Positions 20,616-31,505 of a stretch of 64,000 nucleotides of DNA are shown one piece after another. The translations under genes and the position numbers were made by a program. Origin of the DNA: Isochrysis galbana (Eukaryota > Haptophyta > Isochrysidales > Isochrysidaceae); assembly GCA_018136815.1 (NCBI GenBank), contig CM030931.1, positions 9,745,072 to 9,809,071 of the forward strand. Reading direction: 5' to 3'. The notes under the pieces were generated by a model. That model did not search any database. It was not told the origin of the DNA and saw only the letters and a list, made by a program, of their open reading frames with translations. Each line of letters starts with the position of its first letter. The stretch's first letter is position 1.

Positions 20616-23600
20616 TTAGAGTTGCCAAGCAACGAGCTGTTTCAGAGGTGCGAAAACAGCGTTGTTCACCGGAGGCGACAGCTCCTCCGCCTCCGCAACG
20701 GCCTCAATTGCGGGGAGCGAGAAGTCGGCGAGGTGGCGCCTCCCAATGGCGACTGTATGACCCGCAGCCGTCTTGAACCAGGGCGTCTCCACTGTCTCCC
20801 CGGAAGAGCTCGACGTCTTCGAGTGTTCGTTGAGGGCCGAGCAGATGCAAGCAAAGAAATTCGTAAATAGAGCCTATAAAAGAGAAGGATGCAAGGCTGG
20901 TCATTCCTCGCCAAATGAGGAATTGGATTCAAGAAACGTAAAACACTTTGCGTGTGAAGGCATGTTTAGGCAGCACCGATCAAATGGTTGAATGAGTGCA
21001 GAACGAGCATGGCAGCACACGTGAACATGAGTTTAGCGGGGCTGTGCACCTTCTTGTCACGCCTTGCCTTCTCGAGATTGGCACGCTTGGCGGCGAGCCG
21101 TTGGGCCGCAGGACTGTCCTCGTCGTCGTCATCCGGGTTGCGATCCCCGTATTCGGCGTAGCGCTTCTCCTCGAGCTTGAAATCTCGCTCCGTGTCCTTG
21201 AATTGAGAGAGAGCCTGCCGAGAGCAACTTCAGTTGAAATGGAGAATCCAGGTGGCATGTGTGGCAAGGTCGGCAATGGGGCTAGCAAGGAGCACTGAAC
21301 AAACAAGGTTCTCACCCGCTCGAAGATGAGTTGTATGCCTTCCCATGTAGAATGATGAGCAAGTCGATGCCGGTGTTCTGCGCTGCAGACCCACGCAAAA
21401 ATGGACTGTGCGTCGAGAATCTCACGCCGAATCTGTTGAAACACAACGTGTATTAGAGCGCATGCAGTAAGGATACAAGCACCCAGAGGCGCGGATGTCC
21501 CAATGCACCACGATCACTCGAATAGGAGATGAGCTAGAGATCCTATACCGCTATAGTGTGCTTGCTGTATACGCTGGCGGAGGAGGGTCGATTCACTTAC
21601 GAGCTTTTGAAAGACGATCCATGTCATTTGTGGAGACGAATCCCAGAAGACCGCACTCGCGGCAGCTAGGTTGGCGCGTGCCCGCGGATCTGAGGCCACG
21701 TCGGCGAGAAGCCACTGGAATTTGTCCAGGAGGCGCTCAAGGTGCGAGACGGATTTGGAGCCAGCACTAAGCAGCGAGTGAGCGACAAGGGTGGGCAGGT
21801 CCGAAGCATCGACGGTACGATGTAGCCAGTCGAGCACATCCACCTGTGCATCAGGAAGCATAGCGTGAATTGAGCTAGGCGCCTGGGTGTTGTGGCGCAA
21901 GGATAGGTCGGAGTGGACTAGGCGGTAGGAAGAAAAGCAAGGGATCGGGAGACGGGATGCGGCGGGTAAGCTTGCCTGTTCGGCCTTGGAGCGCAGTCGA
22001 TTGAGTAATGCCGCTGACTTAGTCCCCAGAGCCCCTGGCTCCGCATGCGCACCCTCGGCAAGCGGCGCCCACGCGCAGCGGCCCTCGGGCTTTGGCGGCA
22101 AATGGCCAACAAAGCCCTCCGGCAAGTCTTTCTTGACACGCTCGAGGTATGCGAGCCTAACGGCTTTGTCGAGAAGATAGCTGACGAAAGCGTCATGAGC
22201 ATTCTCGTCAGAGATCGACCCAGTGGAGTTGAGGCAGGGTGTCCAAGATGCTTCAAAGGGTGCCAGGTTGAATCCAAAGTGAGAAATGTGGAAAGCGAGC
22301 CATTCAGCAAGTCGCAGCGAGAGGTCGGGATCTAGACGAGGCATTGATGCGAAGAGGGCATTGATCGAACGGACCAACATCTGTCCATACATCGTTATAG
22401 GGATTCGGTGATTCTCGAGTCGGTGATGAGAGAAGCATCACGGACCTTTGAGCCATACTAGGATCGTTCATGGGGCAAGACTTGCCTGCGGAGCTGGAGT
22501 AATAAGACGAGAGAGGTCGAGAAGCAAGCAAGCATAATAAACTCTCCGATGACGGGGTGCAGGTAGCGCAAGTAACATTGAGAGGATGGTCTCAATGAAT
22601 GGGCCACAGGCGTCCACCACAAGATTTTCCTGATGAAGGCATGCGTGGTGGTCGTCGTTGAGCTACAGAACCCACAGGCGCTGCGCGGTTGTGCGATGGT
22701 GGAGCTTAGTGATGTTGCTGGGCGTCAGCAAAGCAACCTGCTACAAACCTGCATGGCCACAAGGAGTTTCGCAGCGTCCTTGTGGGAGTCTTGGAATTGA
22801 GAGACAATCATCCACGTGTACTCCTCTAGCAGAACCTAGGGATTGATGGCAAGGCAGCAATTGCAGTTGAGATCATCAGCAAGGCATTAGATAAGATCTA
22901 CGCGACAGAGTTCAGGTCAAAATGGAGTCGGGAAGGGGTGCAATCCATGGTGAGGGGCTAGCCTCCTCACCGTATCCACCACTCCGAGCACTCCAGGACC
23001 TTCCTTGTCCTCTGCATCTCCGTCCTCCTTGTCGGAGCCGTCCGCGTTGCGCATCTGCACATCCGAGTCCCTGGCATTGAGGCTCGCTCCCAGCCGCAGT
23101 CGGCGAAGGCCGGGGTAAGTGCAGCCTTGAGAGTGCGCAGGCACATTGACGCGTGGCAGGGGAATTGGTGTGACACCCTCTAGCTGCTCTGACAGGTTGC
23201 GAGACGGGGCAATCAGGCAGGCGGAGCGCCAGTGATACGAGTCGGAAGCCAGGGCGTCGACGAGGGAGAAGAGCGCGTCGATGTGCTCAGTCACCTGTGG
23301 GAGTGTTGGCACATGAAACATTATCATCCATCACAAATCGCTCCGCCTGCTCGCATCAAACCCAGCCACAGACCACGAAACTGACTTACCTCTCCAGGTT
23401 TGGTGGCCTCGCCGTATGGTAGCAGCAGACTCGGTGTTGCGGGTTTTGGCGCATTCTTTCTTTCGCGACAGATCGTTCGTGCGCCCTCAAGCAGAGCGTC
23501 AAAACGATCAGGCTGCTGCACGGAGAAGGTGGCGCCGCCCAAAGCAATGCAGTCGAGCACGATGCAGACGAACCATTCCGCACGGGCAGGCAGTACGTCG

Positions 23601-24040
23601 GGTTCATCTCGCACGGCAAGTAGGTCCTGAAGTAGGTCGAGCGCTGAATCGACCGTGAGCACGCGTGCATTCGCCAGCTCGACCGCAAACCGACAGTAAC
23701 CACGGATGGAGAATGTAGCATGGTCGTCGAGCGCGTCCTGCAGCTCTCGATGGAATTCTACGAGCAAGTGCTGAGCGAAGCGCGGCTCGCTCGCAGTAAG
23801 CAGCCCACAGAGTGCGCCATAGATCGGCGTTTTCGGCTGCAGTCCACGCACACAGTCGAGGATGGTGTCAATGATCAGTGTGCGGAACGCGGCGAGCTCG
23901 GCGCCGAGCGCAGAGGTGAGGCCACCCAGGTGGGAAGGGAGGTCAAGCAGAGAGCTGTCACCGATCCGCACGATCAGGTTGACAAGGCGCTTCTCGATGC
24001 CCTCCTCGGGCTCGTTGTCGTGCCGCCTCCGCTTGCTCAT
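20616..24040 (-). CDS. NCBP1: Nuclear cap-binding protein subunit 1 (CBP80)
   Basis: CBP80 binds CBP20 and the m7G cap of nascent RNA, acting in splicing, export and nonsense-mediated decay. I rebuilt eight exons: 24040-23390, 23294-22971, 22835-22749, 22629-22486, 22380-21601, 21432 to about 21315, 21214-21050 and 20873-20616, all phase 0, giving about 841 aa (human about 790). Landmarks: MSKRRRHDNEPEEGIEKRLVNLI (basic N-terminus, then MIF4G), RAEWFVCIVLDCI, PIPLPRVNVPAH, FIETILSMLLALPAPRHR, RLAEWLAFHISHFGFNL, LAYLERVKKDLPEGF, WEGIQLIFER, and the C-terminal KKALFTNFFACICSALNEH with TPWFKTAAG. Each join restores a family segment. Intron 4 (22485-22381) starts with GCAAGT, a GC-AG intron. It is the most intron-rich gene in the window. 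24046-24120 upstream holds short G runs. Confidence 0.95.
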
Positions 24041-24589
24041 CGCTTGGGGGGGGTGAGAGAGATGTAGCCCGACGGGCGCGCTCGGCGCGACGGGGGAGAG
24101 GAAGAGGGGGGGGCGCCAGGGCCCGCAGCGGGAGGAGAGTAATCTACTTCTCTAGTAGCTGCCTGAATTTTTTTGTATAGGGAAGTTGAGCGGTCTGGGC
24201 ACTGAACGTACCTCATTCGCTCATTCCAGAGATCTGGGGGCATTCATCATTCTTCAGAACTGGTTTTGCATACTTCAAGTCTTGCTTTACACAAAACCAA
24301 ACAGCTCGTAGGTAAAACCAGACAAATCGTCGGTAGTCGGGATCTCTAAGGGCGGTCAAACAGCTATTGTGTAATAACTTCTAAGGGTGAAAATGTGAAA
24401 ATTGACTAAGTCATAAGTCAAGATTGAGGATTCATCACGAGATTTTTGGATATGGTGACCGGATAGGTGTAACTAGCACCTGCACATATCCGGCGCCCTT
24501 TGGGCCCAAAACCCCCCACGGTAGCCCCCACAGCGATGCGTAACAAGTAAGGCTATGAATATGAATATGATACCAAGCTATCTAGATCT

Positions 24590-25015
24590 AGATGCTAGAT
24601 ATTGGCAAACGCCAAACTTTCGAGAATTTTTTTATAAAATTTGGGGTTGGGCTCAAAATAAACATTTTTGATCGAAATTTGGGGGGCACGGGCGTCCCCC
24701 GCCCCCCCCTCACGCCCCCACGCCCGACGCCCTTGCCCCCCGCCCCGCCCCCATCCCCATACCCCATGCCGCATGTGCGCAACGCCGCCGAACCATTGAT
24801 TGTGGACGAGGTGGAAGAGGAGGTGATGGATGAGCCCACGCCCGCGCCGGCGCCCGCGCTCCCATCCCAAACAGTTGTGGACATTCTAGACGACACTGAC
24901 GAGGAGGAGGAGGAGGAGGAGGAGCATGAGGAGGGCGGGTTTGCATTGTTGCGTGTAATGCGTACTCCGATTCACAGCAACGTACTCTCTCAGACCACCT
25001 CCAAGCATCGCTGAT
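24590..25015 (+). repeat. Second copy of AT-rich/GAG-repeat unit, with open frame
   Basis: Same layout as 4095-4500. A 140-aa open frame crosses it: a short N-terminal part (FENFFIKFGVGLKINIFDRNLGG), then Pro-rich, then poly-Glu. The peptide reflects simple sequence after residue 35, so I list it as a repeat, not a gene. Confidence 0.4.
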
Positions 25016-25019
25016 GATG

Positions 25020-26880
25020 AGACGCTACAATGGTCGCTCTGTGTTTTGATATGTGGATGTGGTGTGCGTTGTGGTTGTGGGTCCGTCGGGGGCTCGTGGC
25101 TCGTGGGACGTGGGAAGCTGCGAGGTGCGGGGTGCGCTTCAGGTGAATATTGGCCCATTGAGGATGCGAATGCGAGACCACCTCCTCGTCTTCGGACTCC
25201 AGAAGACTGCAAAGGTGCAGGTTGAGCAACAGGAGAGAGAGAGTACGAGAGGGTCTGGGCGCCCACTGACCACGCGCCCCAACTCAAAAAGAAGAAGACG
25301 GTAGGTGCACGCACGTCCAACCCGAGACAAAGCGCGGCGTAGACGACGACTACGCACGCCACCGACATGTCGACCCACAGAAGAGAGCTGTTTCCGAAGA
25401 GCATGCGCTGAGTGCGGAAGAGGACCGACACGATGCCCGCTAGCCGCTAGCGTGATCAGGACATTGCGCGCCCAAAGGCCTTGCGGTCTTGCGCAAGCAT
25501 TTTTGGAGACACCCAGGCCTAGAAGAAACCTTGCCGACCCTCTCGTCTGACTGAGGTGTGGCATCGAGCGAATGGGCCGATGGAGACTTCCGCTTCCGCG
25601 TGCATCTGGCCAAGGAACGCTACCCATCGATCATCGATGTGGGCACTCATCGAGCCATACATGGGCCGTTGGTGCAACGGCAAAACTCATGCTCGTCGGC
25701 GACTACTCTGACGATTACGAGAAGATCCCCAAGACGAAATACATTGGAGACGAGGCGGCCGTCGCGTACCTCTGCATGGAATACATCACGGCGGTCGCGT
25801 ACGGTGAAACGAGTCCCATGGTGCAAGTGCAAGTGCGCCGATCAGCTGGCAAACTCTGGACTCTGGATGCAAGACCAAAAGAAAAGGCCATCCTCTCACA
25901 CATCACGGACCTCGTCACCCAGGATCAGCCAAGCGACCTGGTCGCTGGTCGCCTGCCAGCAGAACGACATTGACAACAGGATCGAGGATGAGGACAATGG
26001 ACAATGAGAAAAAGACGAAGAAGATGAAGATTTAGCCGCAGGTGTTAGGCGTGTTCCGAAAAGTGGGATGAGGGATGGGGATGGGATACCGTGGGGAAAA
26101 AGTTGCTATATAGCGCACGCGCCTCCAACTCCCCATACCCAGACTAACATAACATTCTAAGCGAAAAAAAATCACCTGGCCCCTGGCCCTCTTTTGGCGG
26201 AATGCGACTTAAGCTCCGCGTTTCTAAGAGGGATGCGCCCCACGTTCAGCACGTTCACCGCTCTGATTCCTTCCCATGAGTGACCGCCTCACAATCTCCC
26301 AAAATAGAGACCGCCACGCGCGGGGCAAGGGAGAGGGGTCACTCACCGACGCCATTGCCATTCGTGGGGCGGGAGGGGGTTCGTCGGAGGGGGGATGCAG
26401 TTGCCGGGGCGCCGGGGCAGGTAAAGTAGGGGGGGGGCCTGCGGAATCCTTGGACACCTAGGGGAGGTGGAAAATAGTGGTTAATAACTGGTTAAAAAGA
26501 GTGAGTGATGAGTGACCGAGGTGCTAGTACTAGATAAGGGAGTCGGGGCGCAGTGGTAGTATACTAGTAGTAGTGATCTGGTGCTATCCATCTCTTGCGC
26601 GCCGTCACAGTGTTTTCCATATATCCTCTCATCCTCCTCTCTCATCCACCGCAGTGTTCTTTCTCTTCACATTCGGGGAGTAAGGTAAGCCATCCATCTC
26701 TTGCGCGCCGTCCTCTCATCATCCTCTCTCATGGAGTAAAGTAAGCGACGCGGGAAAACAGACTCTTCTATTATTCTGTGGGAGACGGAGAGAGAGAGAG
26801 AGAGAGAGAGGACGGTCGTTGTGTGTGACACGACAACACTCTGACTTGAAGTGTCTCGTATACGTGAGAGTGAACGGTGG
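25020..26880. other. Intergenic; possible decayed coding fragments
   Basis: Minus strand 25470-25240 can be read as two hydrophobic segments (SVACVVVVYAALCLGL, PTVFFFLSWGAW) preceded by FRTQRMLFGNSSLLW, but frames shift and no start or end is evident. Plus strand 25695-25960 reads LMLVGDYSDDYEKIPKTKYI and on, also orphaned. Neither is accepted as a gene. 26670-26760 repeats CCATCCATCTCTTGCGCGCC twice. 26793-26810 is a (GA)n run ahead of the dioxygenase. Confidence 0.4.
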
Positions 26881-26940
26881 TGAAGTGAGACTTACTCCTC
26901 ACAAGAGCAGGCCCATCGCGCGTGCAGGGCTTGGCTCGTG

Positions 26941-29538
26941 ATGCCCCTCCCTGTGGGCGGGCTCGCGACCGCACTCGTGCTCTCGCTGGCGGCGGCGCTT
27001 CTTCGCGTTGGCGGAGGGCCAAGGGTGCCGCTTCTCGACCTCTCCACAACCCACGGCTCGGCAGCTTACAAGGTGTGCCGGAACGCTGCGCGGCTGGGCG
27101 CACTGCGGCTGCGAGGTCACTCTATCGATGTGGATGCAGCGCTCGACGCCTCGCGCCGCTTCTTCGAACTCCCTCTAAGCGTGAAGCTCGAGATCAACGC
27201 GAGCGACAAGCGACCTGGATTTGTTCGCGGGTACATCCCGCTCGGTGGCGAGGCGGGAGTTGCAGACGTCCTCGAACTCAAGGAAGGCTTCTCGTACGGC
27301 TATGACTGGCCAAATGAAACGCCACCCACCAACGGGCTCACTGGGCCGAATCGGTGGCCTTCACATGCGGTGCTGGGTGGGAGCGACTGGCGTGAGACTA
27401 TGCTGGCCGTCCACACAAATTGCTCCGAGATCGCCAAGGTGATGTGCCGCTGCTTGAATTGATGAATTGCCTCGGGCATACCGGCTTGCTCCAGCAACTG
27501 GTGCACACATGCTATACAAATGCTGCAGGATGGGCCGGCTCAACAGCATGAATGCCGACTGGGAACCCACGTGTTGACCGCATCTTAGGTTGTATTGCAT
27601 CATATATCAGAAGCACTGGGTGGTGCACCTTTGCCCGACACGGCAGGTGGAGAGTCGCTCTCGTTCATCCGTTTGTTCCACTACCTCCATGCTGATCACT
27701 CTCCTGAGACAGCACCTCACGCACCTCGAATCGGATCATCGCCGCACACGGATTGGCATGTGTTGACCATCATCCTGCAGGACACCACTGGAGGGTTGCA
27801 AATCCTCTCGCGCGACGGCAAGTGGCTGAACATCCCGGCGCACCGAGGAGAGATAGTTGCGCTGTTTGGTGATTATCTAGCCATTGGTTCAGAAGGTCGC
27901 ATCCACTCAGCCATCCATCGGGTACTCCTTCCAAAACGGTGTGTTCCCTTTCCAACGTGCAGTGTACGAGAAGGCGTGGTCTTCTAGCACCCATTTTTTC
28001 TCCAACTGCTGTAGGAAATTCAAGCATCGCGACTCATTCACATTCTTTGCTTACCCGCCCTTTAATGCCACGTTGCCTTTGCCCACAACCAACAAGACAT
28101 CACAACGCTCAGCTAGCGAGCTGTCTGCAGTGGGAAGGTGAGTTGCACCTCTTCCCTCCCACTCGGGTGGAAGTATCGCTTTTGGTCTATGACTCCCTCA
28201 TGCTGCCCGTTGAGCCAGGCAACGCTGGCTTGAGATGCCCCTCACGCCTGGTAATTAACATGTCCGTCGTGCTCTTGCCCTTCTAACAGATTCAACACTC
28301 TTGTCGGCGATGACCCAAGGGAGCGTGAACTACTCTCTCGCATCCCTTTCGGCGAGCTCTTGCTACGGAAGTGGACTGATGTCGTGGGCAACCGCGTGGA
28401 CGAGATGGTCAAAGCCAATAGCACAAGTTTTATGGGGATGGAAGACTTAGAGGGAGATCGAGAAACAAGACATGGATGGCAAGTGGAGAATGATTTGGCA
28501 TCAGGGGATCTTGCTCAGATGACATGGGCAGGCCCGGAGAAGGAAATGGCGGGCGCGGTCGAGGCAGAAGGAATTACCCGTTCGGATCAAGAGAACAAGA
28601 TGAAGACACTGGGGCACAGGGTGCCGGCAGTAGATCAACAACCTGCCGAAGGAGTGGTCGCGGGCTTGATGCAGCGAGAGGCTAGGGTTGAGGTGGAGAG
28701 CTCGGAGTTGGAGTCAACCCTCGTGACTATTGGGGAGATGGCGCCTATGACACGACCAGAGAAGGAGGCGCACTCAAATAGAAAGTCTCCTATAGTAGGA
28801 GAGGGGCCAAGCACAGGCGTCACAAATATGGTGAGTGACAAGGGAATCAAACCGATCGGATCCGAGCACCAAGTGCACGATGCGATGGAGGCGTTCATCG
28901 AGGAGCAAGTTGCACTTGATCTGTCAAATGTCCAAGGCGGTGGCGATGCGCGACTGCCACCCGCCAGCGAGGGCGCGGCAGTTGATAAGAAGATTGATGC
29001 AAAGTCTCTGGAAACAATGCGGAAACCAAGTGGCGACGAAGCCCTGGCGAATGTTTTGGATCTAAGCATTGACATGGAAGATGAGGGCATCCCAGTGGAA
29101 ATCCGAACGAGATCGAAGGAATTACCGTCGATTCAGAAGGAGATTCGTAGCACAGAATCTATGCCGAAATCATCTGAAGAGGCGGTAGCATCTCGCGTGG
29201 ACGAAGTGTCGGTGTCTAATGCTGATCAAGGAGAGGAGGGGGAAATGAAGACGCGAATGGCTGGTAGAATAAGCGCCACCAATCATGCGCTAATTCAGAG
29301 TCGGGGCGGAAGTGGCAATGCCGATGTTCAAGGTGGGAGCAGGAGTAGCTACTCGGGGGGAACAGGCTCACGTAAGTTCCATGAGAGAGAGGATCGCGCA
29401 GATGTTAAGGACAGCATGCCGACGAATGTGCAAATGAGCCCTATATTGTGCTCAATGCCGGTGTTGAGTTGGTTGGGGACGCTCTCGCCGGTCCGTTTGA
29501 TTCCTGCCACGACAGCAAAGGGATGCTCTTACCCTTGA
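26941..29538 (+). CDS. 2-oxoglutarate/Fe(II) dioxygenase (IPNS-like) with long disordered C-terminal tail
   Basis: Four exons: 26941-27438, 27589-27938, 28015-28137 and 28290-29538 (introns GTGATG...TTAG, GTGTGT...GTAG, GTGAGT...ACAG). Phases agree; 739 aa. An N-terminal hydrophobic stretch (about 6-22) could be a signal or anchor. DIOX_N-like region: VPLLDLSTTHG...FFELPLSVKLEI...LKEGFSYGYDWP. Catalytic core: H219-T-D221 (Fe ligands), GGLQIL, W..IPAHRGEIVALFGDYL, H276 (third Fe ligand) and R288-D-S290 (2-oxoglutarate binding). It closes with PFGELLLRKWTDVVGNRVDEM. Plant and fungal relatives hydroxylate or desaturate small metabolites; the substrate here is unknown. The last about 370 residues are acidic, Glu/Ser/Lys-rich and low-complexity, very unusual for this family, where proteins are about 330-380 aa. 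Confidence 0.9.
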
Positions 29539-29594
29539 AAAATTTATTGCCGTGTTGGATGCTCTCACCCTTGAAAAACTTATTGCCGTATTAT
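29521..29594 (+). repeat. 37-bp tandem duplication at the dioxygenase stop
   Basis: GGATGCTCTTACCCTTGAAA...TTATTGCCGT is followed directly by a second copy with three or four substitutions. The TGA stop of the dioxygenase lies in the first copy. Confidence 0.8.
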
Positions 29595-29779
29595 TTGTTC
29601 CACATCTGACGTCGGTCTGCCGGGGAAACGTCCGGCGATTTGTGCTCTCCTACCCAGCAATGGCCAACAACGAGAGCCCTTGTCTCAAGGCTAGACTTGT
29701 GTTGCCAGCTTCGCGAGATTTTGCCCATGCTTGTGCGAGATTGCTGCTCCTCACTTTTGAAAGTATTGTTGCTACCTAC

Positions 29780-30120
29780 ATTTATAAGTGGGGGTCAATG
29801 GGGGCCTCGCGCCCCCTTCTCTCCATCGCGGACACCTCCCGGGGTGGGCCCGTACATTCAACCCCAGCCCCTGCCTGCCCTCTGGCAGGGGCAGGCGCAC
29901 TGCCATCAATTCAGCCCAGACCCTTCGAGGGCGCGGGCCGCGAGCTGCATTCTCGAGCCCGCGCTGGGCCTGCCCTCGAGCTGACTCGCTGACTCCCCCC
30001 CTGTCCTTGGTCGCCAGGCGCATACAGGGGACTTTGGGCGGCTCCCATGGCCAGCGAGGCGAGCGTGGGAGAGGGAAGGGGGGGCCAGGGCTGAGCCCCA
30101 GCCTCCACTGTGACGAATTG
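29780..30120 (-). repeat. Element fragment with stem-loops, related to 41480-41670
   Basis: CCCCTGCC/GGCAGGGG inverted words (29873-29896), then GAGGGCGCGG, TTGGTCGCCAGGCG and GGGCTGAGCCCCAGCCTCCACTG (30088-30110). The last words recur at 12245-12275 (plus) and, inverted, at 41520-41550. Probably retroelement 5' UTR sequence. Confidence 0.5.
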
Positions 30121-31345
30121 GAGTGGCCCATAGGGCCTGAGGGCAATGAGGATGGGGCAAAGCCGGCGGCAGGCGCGGCGAGCGAGGGAGGCCACTTCAG
30201 AGGTGCTGACGGGCTGAAGCCCGTCAGCAGAGGAAGGCGGGCAGGCGGGCTTGAGCGAGGGCGAGGACGGCGGCGAGAGCGACATCGAGCGAGCGGCGAG
30301 AGGCGAGGGTGAGAGTGAGGAGGGCTGTGATGGCAGGGGCTGGCGAGGAGAGGCGAGGCTGTAGGGTATGAGTGTTACGAGAGCGAGAGCGACGAGAGCG
30401 AGAGCGACGAATGACGACTGACGACAGGACGACGGACAGAGACACCCAGGAAAACACTCCGACTCTCGCCCCACGACTTTCTCACATAACTCGACTGAAA
30501 TCAGACCCAAACACTCCGGCCAGACGACGACGGACGACGATCAAAAGGCGATCTGTCGGCGATCCCGTCTGGAAGGGGAATCGCACCATAACCATAACGG
30601 AAACGAGGGGCAATCCTGCCGCACAGGATTCCAAGAGACCTATCGAATAATTCGAAAGAAGTGCGGTGTGCCTAAGGGGGAGATGCGAAGAGAGCTTGCA
30701 AATTAAACCTGATTGCAATCACTGAAGTAGATAGAGAGGCGCGGGGAAGATAGCGAATTACACCTATTTGCGAAGCACCTAGGATGAAGAATAAAGGTGG
30801 GGAAACTTCCCTTCTCTTCGAGAGAAAGAGAGAGGGCGCTCCACAACCACAACCCAAGATCCTATGCGTCCAAGCGAAGCTTTTGACCGAGAACGAGAAC
30901 GAGAGAATTATAACGATAATACCGAACGACGAAGAGAAGCCTAACGAGTGTCGATTCGCGAATGCGACACACTGCCCCCTGAGCTGCCCTTGCTGGCCCT
31001 CTTGGAGACCCCAAACAAAGGACCCCTGAGAGCAGGCCAGGGCGCGCCGCATGGCGACGCGCCGCAGGGACAACGATGGACGATGGGTGAGTGAGAGTGG
31101 AGAGAGGGAGGGGGGGGGTTTGCACCCCCCCCCGATGATGGATGGAGCGTGCAGTGAGCAATGGGCCCCGTTTGCGTTAGCAAACGGGTGAGGGACGGCT
31201 GGCGACAGGAGGGAGACTAGAAGGGAGTGGCTGAAGGGCGAGGAGAGTATCCCAGGTGGCGCAGGCTACTCGAGTCGCAGTCATGTATTTCTCGAGGGGC
31301 GTCGACCGGTCCGCCTCAATGGGTTTTCCCTCATTGTAACTTGTG
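30120..31345. other. Repeat-rich intergenic region
   Basis: 30206-30229 is a strong hairpin (GCTGACGGGCT, GAA loop, GCCCGTCAGC). 30385-30440 holds GAGAGCGAGAGCGACGA words that match the L2 5' UTR in reverse. 30840-30950 can be read as PKILCVQAKLLTENENERI, a possible diverged copy of the short LINE module. No complete gene. Confidence 0.4.
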
Positions 31346-31505
31346 GGGAGTTATAATGGGAGCCGGGGGTTTGCGAGGGGGGAGATTTGAAGGGATGCAT
31401 ATGTGTATGTGTCTGTGCCATCACTTCAAGGCGTGCGGGCAAGTGCACTGAGGGGTGTCGTGATAGTACCGGGCTAGTGGGAGTAGTGGTACTAACGCTC
31501 AGTTG
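31345..31505 (+). repeat. Dispersed repeat R3, diverged copy 3
   Basis: GGGAGCCGGGGG, TGCGAGGGGGGAG, GTGTCGTGATAGTAC, GCTAGTGGGAGTAGTGGTACTAACGC and TCAGTTGTTTTA occur in the same order as at 12765-12925. Confidence 0.55.

Noticed and set aside
25240..25960. Possible membrane-protein remnant (minus) and orphan frame LMLVGDYSDDYEK.. (plus)
   Set aside because: No start, end or consistent frame; could be decayed gene pieces but cannot be supported as genes.
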